Assembly (NCBI RefSeq): GCF_900101595.1
Contig: NZ_FMYY01000010.1
Location: 1-64,000 of the forward strand
DNA length: 64,000 nt
Reading direction: 5' to 3'
DNA from: Paenibacillus sp. cl123
GTDB taxonomy: Bacteria > Bacillota > Bacilli > Paenibacillales > NBRC-103111
Of this stretch, positions 52,797-62,748 are shown piece after piece; the stretch's first letter is position 1, and every line of letters begins with the position of its first letter. The notes under the pieces were generated by a model. The model was not told the origin of the DNA. It ran no database searches and saw only the letters and a program-made list of their open reading frames with translations. The translations under genes and the position numbers were made by a program.

Positions 52797-54494
52797 ATGC
52801 ATACTTTGTTTCAAACGGACAGTGAAATTCCGCAGTCCAAACGAATCGTCTTTCTGGGCGACAGCATTACGGACAATGGCCTGTATATCGCGCTGATGGA
52901 GGCCTATTTTCTGCATCACCTGCCGCAGCAGGGGCTGACGTTTATCAATCTCGGAGTGAGCAGCGAGACGGCATCCGGACTGAGCGAAGCGGCGCATCCG
53001 TGGCCTCGCCCCTGCGTGCATGACAGACTGGAGCGGGCTTTGCGGGAAAGCAGGCCGGACTGGCTCGTGCTTTGCTACGGGATGAACGACGGCATCTACC
53101 AGCCGTTCTCGGAGGAGCGGTTCCACGCTTACCGGGAGGGCATGCTCCGGGCGCTCCGGCTCGGCAAGCAGACGGCCGAGAAGGTGATCGTCCTCACCCC
53201 GCCGCCCTATGATCACCGCTCCAAGCAGCTGCATCCTGATTACGCCGGCGAAGCGGCAGCGGGAGCGGAAACGGACAAAGGCTTCAGCTGGAAATCGCCC
53301 GATCCCGGCTACAACGGGGTGCTGCGCCGGTACGCCAACTGGGTGCTGACGCTTGCGGACGGGCAGGAAGCCGATGCGGCCATCAATATACATGACCCGC
53401 TGGCCAAAGACCTTGAGGAGCTGCGAAATGACAACCCGGATTACATATACGGAGACGGCATTCACCCCAATGCCCGAGGGCATTGGATCATCGCGAAGAC
53501 GCTGCTCAGCCGGCTGTTCCATGTGACGCTGGAGCGGATGCCGGATTACGCGGCCGACCCGGATGCCGCGTCGTGGTTCCCGGCCGTGCTGGAGCGTCAT
53601 CGGCTGCTCGGCGCAGCCTGGAAGGAGCATGTGGGCCACACGAATCCGAACAAGGCTGAAGAAGCGCTGCCCCTCGCGGATGCGCTCGTGCGCGCGGACG
53701 CCCTCCGGGAGCGAATCTTGGGCGCAGCGGCCTTCGGATCAGACGCTGCCATTCCCGCGGATCTGAAAACCTCCGACTGGAACGGGTATAGGCGGTACGA
53801 CTTTTATGTAGGCGGACGGGAAGCGATCGTCGTAGAGCCCAAGCGCCCTGCCTCCGGGAAGCCCTGGATATGGCGGGCGGAGTTTTTCGATGCGTTCGCC
53901 TACGCCGATCGTGCGCTGCTCGAACAAGGCTGGCACATCGCCTACTGCCGGCTCAGTCATATGTATGGCTGTCCTGCGGCGGTGCGCAGCATGGAGAGCT
54001 TCAGAAAGTGCGTGACGGGCGTCTTCGGTCTGGCCCCGCGCATGTCCTTATTCGGCTTCAGCCGGGGAGGCTTGTATGCGGTCAACTATGCGGCTGCCTA
54101 TCCGCAGCATGTGTCCGCCTTGTATCTCGACGCGCCTGTACTGGATATTTGCAGCTGGCCGGGCGGCAAGGGAGCGGGCAGCGGCTCGCCCGCCCAGTGG
54201 GAGGAATGCCTTGCCGTGTATGGACTCACCGAAGAGAAGGCAGCAAAAGAACATGCCCTCAAGGCGCTGAGCCATGCGGGGAAGCTGGCGGCAGCGGATA
54301 TTCCGGTGCTGCTGATCGCCGGAGACGCCGATACGGTTGTGCCGTACGACGAGAACGGCGAACGGTTCGAGCGATTATACCGGGAGGCGGAAGGCCGCAT
54401 TCAAGTTATCGTGAAGCCGGGCATAGGCCATCATCCGCACAGTCTGGAGAATCCGGAGCCGATCGTGCAGTTTATCCGCAGTCACCCCTTCTAA
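52797..54494 (+). CDS. Bifunctional esterase: SGNH hydrolase fused to alpha/beta hydrolase
   Basis: 565 residues with no signal peptide. N-terminal SGNH/GDSL domain (about 15-240): block I FLGDSITDN with Ser23, block III GMND, and block V DGIHPNARGH with the catalytic Asp-x-x-His. A helical linker (about 240-330) leads to an alpha/beta hydrolase: nucleophile Ser422 in LFGFSRGGLY (GxSxG), AGDADTVVP supplying the acid and GIGHHPHS the His. Both active sites look complete. It probably removes acetyl or other ester groups from imported oligosaccharides, which fits the lyases beside it. GGAGGT precedes the ATG. Confidence 0.9.
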   Translation: MHTLFQTDSEIPQSKRIVFLGDSITDNGLYIALMEAYFLHHLPQQGLTFINLGVSSETASGLSEAAHPWPRPCVHDRLERALRESRPDWLVLCYGMNDGIYQPFSEERFHAYREGMLRALRLGKQTAEKVIVLTPPPYDHRSKQLHPDYAGEAAAGAETDKGFSWKSPDPGYNGVLRRYANWVLTLADGQEADAAINIHDPLAKDLEELRNDNPDYIYGDGIHPNARGHWIIAKTLLSRLFHVTLERMPDYAADPDAASWFPAVLERHRLLGAAWKEHVGHTNPNKAEEALPLADALVRADALRERILGAAAFGSDAAIPADLKTSDWNGYRRYDFYVGGREAIVVEPKRPASGKPWIWRAEFFDAFAYADRALLEQGWHIAYCRLSHMYGCPAAVRSMESFRKCVTGVFGLAPRMSLFGFSRGGLYAVNYAAAYPQHVSALYLDAPVLDICSWPGGKGAGSGSPAQWEECLAVYGLTEEKAAKEHALKALSHAGKLAAADIPVLLIAGDADTVVPYDENGERFERLYREAEGRIQVIVKPGIGHHPHSLENPEPIVQFIRSHPF

Positions 54495-54521
54495 ACTTAA
54501 GCATGGACCGGGCATCGGTCC

Positions 54522-54562
54522 TTACCCGCTTGATGGGCTCGTCCCGGCAAGCGGGTAATTTT
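54522..54562 (+). terminator. Terminator of the esterase gene
   Basis: TTACCCGCTTG (54522-54532) and CAAGCGGGTAA (54548-54558) form a perfect 11-bp stem, followed by TTTT. Confidence 0.92.
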
Positions 54563-54730
54563 CATGCCTTCTTTCGATATTGAAGCTGCGTTTCACTTTT
54601 TGATGATTTACTTCCCCGGGATTCCGGAAAGATAATAGATCGAGCTGAATTGTGAAGGACATGTACGCCCGCCAGGGGCTTGTTACAACATAACCCGAAT
54701 ACAGGGGAATCTGCGTGAGGAGGCAGGAAG

Positions 54731-55756
54731 ATGCCCAGCATTTATGTGCTTGATGACGAACCTATGATCGTGAAAGGTCTGAAGGTGCTGATCGACGAAT
54801 ATAACCGGTTCAGCGAGGTTGTCACCTTTACGGACAGTGCGGCGGCGTTCGCGCGTATCGAGGCGGAGCCGCCCGATATTGTGATCACCGACATTCGCAT
54901 GCCGCGTATGGACGGTCTGGAGCTATGCCGGCTGATCCATGCGAAGAGGCTTCCCGTCAAGGTGATCGTGCTTTCGGGGTACGGAGATTTTTCATATGCG
55001 CAGAAATGCCTGTCTTACGGAGTTAAGGAGTATTTGCTGAAGCCCGTTACGGAGCTGGAGCTTTATCCCGTATTCGACAAGCTGCTCCGCGAGCAAGGGA
55101 CGGCGACAATGTCCTTCGCCCGGTTCGAGCGATGGGTCGATGAGCTGGAGGAGGCGGTGTGGACGCTGAACCATGACCGGGCCGCCGAGCTGCTCATGCA
55201 GGGGAGAAGCGAGCTGGCATCCGATGAAACGGACACCCGGCAGCTTCGCCAAAGGGCGGCGGACGGGATCAATCTGCTAGCCAGAAAGCTTAGCGCCCGG
55301 GGCGTGCATCATTTTCAGCCGGCGCTTTCGCCAGAACCCGGAGATAACGCAACCATAGATTGGCTAACAATGGAAGCTTCCGTCGACGCATGGATGAAGA
55401 AGCTGTCCGAGCTTCGGGGGAGCGACCGGGTTCCTATTCTGGAAGCGGCTTTCGCTTATATCGATTCCCATCTGTTCGAGGAGGACGTTACGCTGGAAAA
55501 GGTTGCTGATCGGCTGGGCATCACGCCGACGTATTTCAGTCATTTTTTCAAGAAAAATACGAACGAAACTTTCGTGCAGTACCGGCTTCGCAAGCGTCTC
55601 GAGAAAGCAAAGCAGCTGCTGGCCATCCCTCATTATAAAATCATCGATATTATGGTGGAGGTCGGCTATGACAGCTATCCTCATTTTTCCCGGATTTTCA
55701 AGAAGTCGACCGGCCAGTCCCCGACGGAATACCGTTCCACATTGGGGATCAAGTGA
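54731..55756 (+). CDS. YesN-type response regulator with AraC DNA-binding domain
   Basis: 341 residues. Receiver (1-120) with acidic pocket LDDE, phospho-acceptor Asp54 in IVITDIRMPRMDG, Ser in VLSGYGDF and Lys in LLKPV. After a linker comes an AraC-type double helix-turn-helix: LEKVADRLGITPTYFSHFFK and IIDIMVEVGYDSYPHFSRIF, ending STGQSPTEYR. It partners the YesM-like kinase whose ATG overlaps its stop by one base. It probably activates the importer operon just downstream. Confidence 0.95.
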   Translation: MPSIYVLDDEPMIVKGLKVLIDEYNRFSEVVTFTDSAAAFARIEAEPPDIVITDIRMPRMDGLELCRLIHAKRLPVKVIVLSGYGDFSYAQKCLSYGVKEYLLKPVTELELYPVFDKLLREQGTATMSFARFERWVDELEEAVWTLNHDRAAELLMQGRSELASDETDTRQLRQRAADGINLLARKLSARGVHHFQPALSPEPGDNATIDWLTMEASVDAWMKKLSELRGSDRVPILEAAFAYIDSHLFEEDVTLEKVADRLGITPTYFSHFFKKNTNETFVQYRLRKRLEKAKQLLAIPHYKIIDIMVEVGYDSYPHFSRIFKKSTGQSPTEYRSTLGIK

Positions 55757-57570
55757 TGAGGAAAAGTCTGGGCAGGAAAGTATACCTGTACTTTGTCATC
55801 ATCATAGCGCTTATTCTGTTGTCGGTCGGCGTGACCGGCTATTGGCGTTCGTCCATGGCGCTGGAGAGCCAATACGAAGGCTTGCTGGCTCAGATCGTCG
55901 ACAATGTTTTGCATGAAACCGATCTGTATCTGAAAAATTATGAGCGGGCGACCGTATCCGCCTTGTCTTCTCCGCTGGTCAAGGAAGCGCTGGACTTGCC
56001 GGCCGGCTCGATAAGCGAATTTTATACCTCGGGGAATGTGATGAAGTCACAAGTATTTCAGCCGCTTCTGATCAATAATCCGGAGATATCGATGGTTTAT
56101 ATATACGGCGACAACGGATTCCAGGTGTCCGATTTTAACATTCATATCGTACCGTTTCATTACAAGGCATTCGAAGAATATATCGCCCAGCTGAGGGAAG
56201 AATCCGATATAACCGGCAAGCTGAGAATTCAGGACTCCGGTTTTCTGGACGGCCATCTCACACTGGTTCGCAAGCTCGGCGATCGGACCTCCTCCAGCGT
56301 GTTCAAAGGTCTGATGGGCTTCGAGCTGAGGATCGGCGAGCTGAATACGTTGTGGAAGGGAATCCGGCTTGGCGAATCCGGCTATTTTTTTATCGTTAAC
56401 AGCCGGGGGAAAATATTGTATCATCCGGACTCCTCGCGCGTCGGCAAGCAGCTGGACGGCAGTCAGCTTCAGACCGCGGAGGCCGAGAGCGACCATCTAT
56501 TCGAGATGCCGGGCGAGCCTGGGCGGGTCTTCTTTGCCAGAACCTCCAGCTATTCGGGCTGGATGCTGGTGGCCAGCATGTCGCGCAGCGAGCTGCGCAT
56601 GCCGATCGCCCAGCTGCGGCAGACGACGATCACCGTCGGCATCGTCACGCTGCTGCTGGCTTCGCTGCTCGCTTACCGGTTCGGACAATCGATCATCCGC
56701 CCGGTGCGCCTGCTGGAGAGAGGGATGCGCCAGACAGAGCGGGGCCAATGGACCCAGGTGCCCCTGACGGGCAGCCGTGACGAGATGGACCGCTTAATAT
56801 CGAGCTACAACACGATGGTCAGACGGCTGGAGGAGCTGGTCGAACGTGTGTACGAATCGGAGCTGCATAATCAGGAGCATCAGCTCAAGCGGCAGCTCGC
56901 TGAATTCCAGGCGCTGCAGCTGCAGATCAATCCGCATTTTCTGTACAATACGCTGGAAATTATTATCTGCTATGCGGTCATCCAGAAATCGAGCGAGATT
57001 AAGGATATCGTCCGCTCGTTATCGTACATGCTCCGCTACTCCATCCGGACCGATCTGGAGGAAATTACGCTGGCCAACGAGCTGAAGCATGTGCTTTATT
57101 TCATGACCATCATGAATTACCGCATTCAGCGCGATTTCGAGATTGACGTGCGGATTCCTCCCGAGCTGCTGCTGCATAACATGGTTCGGCTTACGCTGCA
57201 GCCGCTTGTGGAAAATGTATTCAAGCATGCGTTTCCCGGAGGGATTGAGGACGCTCATAAAATTACGATCGGGGCGCGGGTCGACAACGAAACGTTCCTG
57301 GTGACGGTCGAGGACAACGGCTGCGGGATGCAGCCTGAGGAGCTCCTGCTCTTGATGCGGCGCCTGATGCACAGCCGGGAGGAAAAGCCCGGCGGGCAGG
57401 CGGGAGCCGAAGGCAGCATAGGGCTGGCCAATGTCCATAACCGGATTCAGATGGTTTTTGGCGCCGAATACGGGTTATCCGTAACCAGCGAGTCTGGGAG
57501 GGGAACGATCGTGACGATCCGGATGCCGGCCCCGCAGCAAAAAACGTCATATCGAAGTAAATCAGGATAA
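55756..57570 (+). CDS. YesM/LytS-type sensor histidine kinase
   Basis: 604 residues from ATG 55756 (TGATG overlap with the regulator). Membrane segments at about 9-29 and 288-310 flank a Cache-like extracellular sensor. HAMP (about 310-362) leads to the His_kinase domain, with His394 in LQINPHFLYNTLEI. The ATPase domain has LQPLVENVFKHAFPGG and VEDNGCGM and ends GRGTIVTIRMPAP. This pair type controls Lpl/Yte importers and glycan enzymes in Bacillus and Paenibacillus. The fit to the next operon is direct. Confidence 0.95.
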   Translation: MRKSLGRKVYLYFVIIIALILLSVGVTGYWRSSMALESQYEGLLAQIVDNVLHETDLYLKNYERATVSALSSPLVKEALDLPAGSISEFYTSGNVMKSQVFQPLLINNPEISMVYIYGDNGFQVSDFNIHIVPFHYKAFEEYIAQLREESDITGKLRIQDSGFLDGHLTLVRKLGDRTSSSVFKGLMGFELRIGELNTLWKGIRLGESGYFFIVNSRGKILYHPDSSRVGKQLDGSQLQTAEAESDHLFEMPGEPGRVFFARTSSYSGWMLVASMSRSELRMPIAQLRQTTITVGIVTLLLASLLAYRFGQSIIRPVRLLERGMRQTERGQWTQVPLTGSRDEMDRLISSYNTMVRRLEELVERVYESELHNQEHQLKRQLAEFQALQLQINPHFLYNTLEIIICYAVIQKSSEIKDIVRSLSYMLRYSIRTDLEEITLANELKHVLYFMTIMNYRIQRDFEIDVRIPPELLLHNMVRLTLQPLVENVFKHAFPGGIEDAHKITIGARVDNETFLVTVEDNGCGMQPEELLLLMRRLMHSREEKPGGQAGAEGSIGLANVHNRIQMVFGAEYGLSVTSESGRGTIVTIRMPAPQQKTSYRSKSG

Positions 57571-57656
57571 TGCCCCGATATCAGCCTTCTTGTATGCTAG
57601 TTCCAGGTAAAGGCCATATACCGGAACGAAGACATACAACGGCCAAGGAGGGATTT

Positions 57657-58631
57657 ATGGAAGTATTAGCTGATAAGGCCCGTTCCGCATCTGCTGCCGC
57701 AGCCGGCAGACAGAGCTTCGCGTACAGGCTGAGAAAAAATGTCGCCAGCCGCTGGCAGCTCTACGTACTTATGCTGCTGCCTCTCTTATACTTGATCGTG
57801 TTCAAGTATGTGCCGATGTACGGAGCGATCATTGCGTTCAAAAATTATATTCCCACCAAGGGGATGCTGGGAAGCGAATGGGTCGGATTTAAGCATTTTA
57901 TCCGTTTTTTTCATTCTTATGAATTCGCCCGGGTGATGAAAAATACACTGCTGCTCAGCTTCTACGGGCTGTTCGCCGGATTTCCGTTCCCGATCATTTT
58001 GGCGCTCAGTCTGAACTATGTCAATTCCCGCTTCTTCAAGAAGACGGTGCAGATGGTCACTTATGCGCCGCATTTTATCTCGGTTGTCGTAATGGTCGGC
58101 ATTATTCTCCAGATGCTGGACCCGCGGGTTGGCCTCTCCAGCCTGATCATGAGATTTTTCGGGCTTGAGCCGATTAACTTCATGGGCGAAGCTTCCATGT
58201 TCAGTCATATTTACGTTTGGTCCGGAATTTGGCAAAATGTCGGATTTTCCTGCATCATCTATTTGGCCGCCCTTGCCGCCATCGATCCGGCTCTGCATGA
58301 CGCAGCGGTGGTAGACGGGGCGAACAAGATTCAGCGCATGCGGCATATCGACCTTCCCGGCATTTTGCCGGTAGCCGTCATCCTGCTGATCATGAGCACA
58401 GGCGATATTCTGGACTTGGGCTTCGAGAAAATATTGCTGATGCAAAATCCGCTGAATATGAGTTCCTCCGAGGTGATAGATACATTTGTGTACAAGGTGG
58501 GACTGGCTTCAACGGGCATCAACTATTCGTATTCGTCGGCTATCGGCTTGTTCAAATCAGTCATCAACCTCATTCTTCTCGTTGTGGTCAACCGGATCGC
58601 GAGAAAAGTGGGAGATACCAGCCTATGGTAG
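57657..58631 (+). CDS. Oligosaccharide ABC permease (LplB-like)
   Basis: 324 residues from ATG 57657 with AAGGAGGG upstream; the frame opens earlier at 57570. Six membrane segments; YVPMYGAIIAFKNYIPTKGM, the EAA loop LHDAAVVDGANKIQRMRHI (Glu replaced by Asp-Ala) and the C-terminal RIARKVGDTSLW match LplB proteins. The missing Glu in the EAA motif is a small oddity. First gene of the second importer operon. Confidence 0.94.
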   Translation: MEVLADKARSASAAAAGRQSFAYRLRKNVASRWQLYVLMLLPLLYLIVFKYVPMYGAIIAFKNYIPTKGMLGSEWVGFKHFIRFFHSYEFARVMKNTLLLSFYGLFAGFPFPIILALSLNYVNSRFFKKTVQMVTYAPHFISVVVMVGIILQMLDPRVGLSSLIMRFFGLEPINFMGEASMFSHIYVWSGIWQNVGFSCIIYLAALAAIDPALHDAAVVDGANKIQRMRHIDLPGILPVAVILLIMSTGDILDLGFEKILLMQNPLNMSSSEVIDTFVYKVGLASTGINYSYSSAIGLFKSVINLILLVVVNRIARKVGDTSLW

Positions 58632-58650
58632 GAAAGGAGGCTAACCTCTA

Positions 58651-59544
58651 ATGAATGGACGCATGAAAGAAACGATGGATGACCGGGTATTTACGTATTT
58701 GAATTACTTTATACTTGGCATCTTTACCATCACGATATTGTACCCGCTGGTTTATATTGTTAGCGCTTCCTTCAGCTCTACGACGGCGGTTATCTCCGGC
58801 CGGGTGTGGCTGTACCCGATTGAGCCTACGCTGGCAGGCTACGAAGCGGTGTTCAAGCACCGGCTTATCACCTCCAGCTTCCTGAATTCGATCTTCTACA
58901 CGGTGGCCGGCACCGCGATCAATGTCGTTTTTACCTTGATGGCGGCCTATCCGCTGGCCAGAAAAGACTTTATGCCCCGCAATGCGATCATGATGCTGTT
59001 CGTGTTCACGATGATGTTCTCGGGAGGACTTATCCCGTCGTACCTGCTCATCAAGGAGCTGGGGATGATCGACACCAGATGGTCGCTCATTATTCCGGGG
59101 GCGCTGGGCGTATGGAATGTGATCATTACCCGTACCTACTTCCAGACGACGATTCCCGACGAGCTGCTGGAGGCCGCCCAGATGGACGGCTGCAGCGACT
59201 TTACCTTTGTGCGCAAAATCGTTATTCCGTTATCCGGTCCGATTATCGCGGTCATCGTCCTGTTCTACGCCGTCGGCCACTGGAATCAGTATTTCAGCGC
59301 GCTGCTGTATTTGAAGCGACAGGAGCTGTATCCGCTGCAGCTGGTGCTGCGGGATATTCTGGTCCAGAACGAGGTCGACGCCTCGATGATTACCGATGTG
59401 GCCGATCAGGCGGCCAGAGAAGGGCTGCGCGAGCTGTTGAAGTTCTCGCTTATCGTGGTATCCACGCTGCCTGTACTAATCATTTATCCTTTTATCCAAC
59501 GTCACTTTGTTAAGGGCATGATGATCGGTTCTTTGAAAGGCTAA
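58651..59544 (+). CDS. Oligosaccharide ABC permease (LplC-like)
   Basis: 297 residues with six membrane segments: YPLVYIVSASFSSTTAVISG, MMFSGGLIPSYLLIKELGM, the EAA loop DELLEAAQMDGCSDFTFVRK and the end FVKGMMIGSLKG. AAAGGAGG precedes the ATG. It begins 20 nt after the LplB-like gene. Confidence 0.95.
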   Translation: MNGRMKETMDDRVFTYLNYFILGIFTITILYPLVYIVSASFSSTTAVISGRVWLYPIEPTLAGYEAVFKHRLITSSFLNSIFYTVAGTAINVVFTLMAAYPLARKDFMPRNAIMMLFVFTMMFSGGLIPSYLLIKELGMIDTRWSLIIPGALGVWNVIITRTYFQTTIPDELLEAAQMDGCSDFTFVRKIVIPLSGPIIAVIVLFYAVGHWNQYFSALLYLKRQELYPLQLVLRDILVQNEVDASMITDVADQAAREGLRELLKFSLIVVSTLPVLIIYPFIQRHFVKGMMIGSLKG

Positions 59545-59565
59545 ATCTTAAGGGGGATATAGGCT

Positions 59566-61226
59566 ATGAAAAAGAAGCTGATGGGACTCATTTCGTTGAC
59601 GGCGGCAGCAGCCTTGCTTGTAAGCGCTTGCTCGGGGCAACAGCAGCCTGCGGCGAATCCTGGCGATGCGAAGCCGGGGACGGCCGAAAGCGATCAGGTG
59701 ACGGAAGCGGGCGTTTTCCCGATTACGAAGGAGAAGACGACACTGAAGGTCATGGTCAGGGGCTCCAGTATCATCGAAAACTTTGCACCAATGAGTTCAC
59801 GAAATGGCTGGAGGAGAAAACGAACATTCATATCGAATGGGAGATCGCTCCGGAGAAAACGTTTGCCGAGAAGCTGAATGTGACGCTGGCAAGCGGAGAA
59901 TATCCCGATGTGCTGCTTGGTATGAACGTATCGCCGGTGCAACAGTCCATATACGGCAAGGACGGCGTATTCATCCCCCTAAACCCTTATATTGAGAAGT
60001 ACGGCGTTGAGATGAAAAAGATGTTCGGGCAGGTCAGCTACGTGAAAGATTTCATCACCTTGCCGGACGGCAATATTTATTCGGTGCCCCAGGTCAACGA
60101 TTGCTATCATTGCTCGATGGGACAGAAGATGTGGATCTACAAGCCGTGGCTGGACAAATTAGGCATGAAGATCCCGACGACAACCGATGAGTTTTATCAG
60201 GTGCTCAAGGCGTTCAAGGAGAAGGACCCGAACGGGAACGGCAAGGCGGATGAAATTCCGCTTGTAGGGGCAATCAACGGCCCGTCCTCCACGCTGGATC
60301 TGTTTCTCACCAGTGCATTCATCGAAAAGGATTTCAATCACTTCTATGTCACGAACGGCAAGCTGCAAGTGGCGTTCAATCAGCCTCAATGGAAGGAGGC
60401 GCTCAAGTACCTGAATAAGATGTTCGCCGAGGGGCTGATCGCGCCGCAAACCTTCACACAGGACCGGAACCAGCTGAAGCAGATGGGTCTGAACCCGGAG
60501 ATCCCGATCGTCGGTGCCGTTGCTTCGCAAAATCAGACGGTGTTCGTGGATGTGGATAATCCGAGGTTCAAGGATTATGTGTCGGTGCCGCCGCTGAAGG
60601 GACCCGGGGGCGTTCGCTCGACCGCTTATAATCCGTACGCGGCTTCCAGCGGACAGTTTGTCATCACGAACAAGGCTAAAAATCCGGCTGCCGCCTATCG
60701 GCTGGCCGATTTCCTTCTCTCGGAGGAAGCGACGCTGCGCAGCACGATCGGCCGTCCCGATCAGGAGTGGGTCCGTCCGAAGCAGGGCCAGCTCGGTCTC
60801 AATGGCAAGCAGGCCACCTGGCAGCAGATCGCGACTTTCGGCAAGCTGCAAAATGTGCACTGGGCCCAGCTGGGACCTTCGCTGCGGACGAATGAATGGC
60901 GGCTGAGCGTCTACGCCGACGGCAATCCGCTGGAGACAACCTTATATAATGAAACGAAAAATAATTACGAGCCTTACATTATCGATGCCGCCAAAATCGT
61001 ACCGCCTCTGTTTTTCACGACGGAGCAAGCGGAGGAGCTGGCAACACTGGATAAGTCGATCAAGGATTACCGAACGGAGTTTTTCGCCAAAGCCGTGACG
61101 GGCGCATTCGATGTTGAGAAGGAATGGAACAACTACCTCGGCACGCTGGACAAAATGAACATCAAGCGTTACCTGGAAATTTACCAGTCGGCTTACGACC
61201 AGTTCAAGGCCAAGTCCAAGAAATAG
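59566..61226 (+). pseudogene. Solute-binding lipoprotein gene (LplA-like) with a frameshift
   Basis: The frame starting at ATG 59566 gives a lipoprotein signal (LLVSAC), a linker and VMVRGSSIIENF, then shifts into nonsense and stops at 59877. A second frame resumes at about 59790 with TNEFTKWLEEKTNIHIEWE and runs intact to 61226 through WIYKPWLDKLGMKIPTTTDE and the end MNIKRYLEIYQSAYDQF. Together they make a normal binding protein of about 550 residues. One missing base in CTTTGCACCAATGAG (59781-59795; expected ...GCAACCAAT...) explains the break. It is either a real mutation that disables this importer or a sequencing error. Confidence 0.88.
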
Positions 61227-61236
61227 AGAAGCGAAG

Positions 61237-61272
61237 AAGCATCCGGCGAACAGATCGTCCAGATGCTTTTTT
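61237..61272 (+). terminator. Terminator of the second importer operon
   Basis: AAGCATC (61237-61243) and GATGCTT (61262-61268) followed by TTTT. Confidence 0.85.
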
Positions 61273-61316
61273 GTTTTAATTAAACTTCCCTTTATATAGT
61301 TAATTAATAAATAAAA

Positions 61317-61329
61317 GCTGTTCAACAGC
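61317..61329. promoter_or_regulatory. Palindromic operator candidate before the Bcr/CflA-like gene
   Basis: GCTGTTCAACAGC is a 13-bp palindrome 68 bp before the start; GCTGTT recurs at 61337-61342. It may bind a regulator of the transporter; none is encoded beside it. Confidence 0.35.
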
Positions 61330-61396
61330 CTGAAATGCTGTTAGGATAAGAAATATGTTTTTTAGAGAAAAAGACGGATAGGAGACTCAGGAGAGG

Positions 61397-62644
61397 ATGA
61401 ACAGTGAAACTTTAGTAAAGAGCGGATCCGCCGGCCGGAGCCGGGTCAGATTCGCTTTGCTGCTGGGAGCCTTCTCGGCTCTCGGACCTTTTACGATTGA
61501 TATGTATTTGCCGTCCTTCCCGGAAATTGCCGCGGAGTTCGGCACGCAGGCATCCCTTGTGCAGCTCAGCCTGACGGCCTGTTTGCTCGGGCTGGCAGTC
61601 GGGCAGCTCGTCATGGGTACACTAAGCGATGTGATGGGCAGACGTAAGCCTTTGCTGCTGGCTATGATTCTGTATGCGGCCGCCTCGCTGATCTGCGCGA
61701 TTGCGCCCAGCATAGGCTTCTTTATCGCGGTCCGCTTCATTCAAGGATTCGCGGCTGCCGCAGGCATCGTGATCTCGCGGGCGATCGTCCGCGATGTGTA
61801 CAGCGGCCATGAGCTGACCAAGTTTTTCTCCCTGCTGATGCTGGTAGGCAATCTGGGGCCGCTGCTTGCTCCGGTCGCCGGCAGCGGGGTCATTGCGGTG
61901 ACGGCATGGAACGGAGTGTTTTTGTTCCTCGGGCTGGCCGGTCTGCTGCTCGTGATGGCGACCGTGTGGAAGCTGGATGAAACGCTGCCCGAGGAGAAGC
62001 GCGTCTCCAGCAATCTCCTGGAGCTGATCGGCAACTTCAAGTCGCTGATGAAGGACCGGCAGTTTGCCGGCTATGCGCTGGCTCAAGGCATTATGATCGC
62101 AGGCGTGTTCGCCTACGTATCCGGCACTCCGTTTATTTATCAGAAGATTTACGGCGCGTCGCCGCAATTATTCGCCTTTCTGTTCGGCTCCAACGGAATC
62201 AGTCTGATCATCGGCTCGCAGGTCGTGGGGCGGCTTGCCCATCGGATCTCCGAACGGCGTTTTCTTGTCATCGGCCTGCTGCTGTCGGTCGCGGCGAGTT
62301 TCACGGTGCTGCTCGTGGTGCTGTTTCAAGGGCCGTTATTCGCATTGGTTATTCCGCTGTTTTTCTTCGTCGCTTCCATCGGGATGACGGCGACCGCTTC
62401 GTTTTCCCTCGCGATGGAGACTCAGAGCCGACTGGCGGGCAGCGCTGCGGCTCTGCTGGGGCTGATTCCATTTTTGCTCGGAGCGGTCACCTCGCCCTTA
62501 GTAGGGATCGCAGGTGAAGATACGGCCGTTCCTCTGGGGATCATCATCTTGGCGACAAGCGTGCTGGCTCTTTTGTCTTATCTCGGCTTGGCCAGAGGAC
62601 CGGTTGGGAAAACGGGCCGCGCTTCTGCGGAGAGCCAGGGTTAG
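61397..62644 (+). CDS. Bcr/CflA-family MFS multidrug exporter
   Basis: 415 residues with 12 membrane segments. The N terminus LLGAFSALGPFTIDMYLPSF is typical of the DHA1 Bcr/CflA group, as are motif A GTLSDVMGRRKPLLL and the R-x-x-QG stretch in AVRFIQGFAAAAGIVISRAI. It exports drugs by proton antiport. AGGAGAGG lies right before the ATG. It is followed by a second MFS exporter after about 100 nt, possibly on the same transcript. Confidence 0.93.
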   Translation: MNSETLVKSGSAGRSRVRFALLLGAFSALGPFTIDMYLPSFPEIAAEFGTQASLVQLSLTACLLGLAVGQLVMGTLSDVMGRRKPLLLAMILYAAASLICAIAPSIGFFIAVRFIQGFAAAAGIVISRAIVRDVYSGHELTKFFSLLMLVGNLGPLLAPVAGSGVIAVTAWNGVFLFLGLAGLLLVMATVWKLDETLPEEKRVSSNLLELIGNFKSLMKDRQFAGYALAQGIMIAGVFAYVSGTPFIYQKIYGASPQLFAFLFGSNGISLIIGSQVVGRLAHRISERRFLVIGLLLSVAASFTVLLVVLFQGPLFALVIPLFFFVASIGMTATASFSLAMETQSRLAGSAAALLGLIPFLLGAVTSPLVGIAGEDTAVPLGIIILATSVLALLSYLGLARGPVGKTGRASAESQG

Positions 62645-62748
62645 CCATCAACTTTAGCAATCGGGAAGAAATGCAGGCCACGGGCACATGTTAAAATAGG
62701 TAAGAAACATCATATCCATTGCAAGAGATATAGGAGAGGAGCAAGAAA

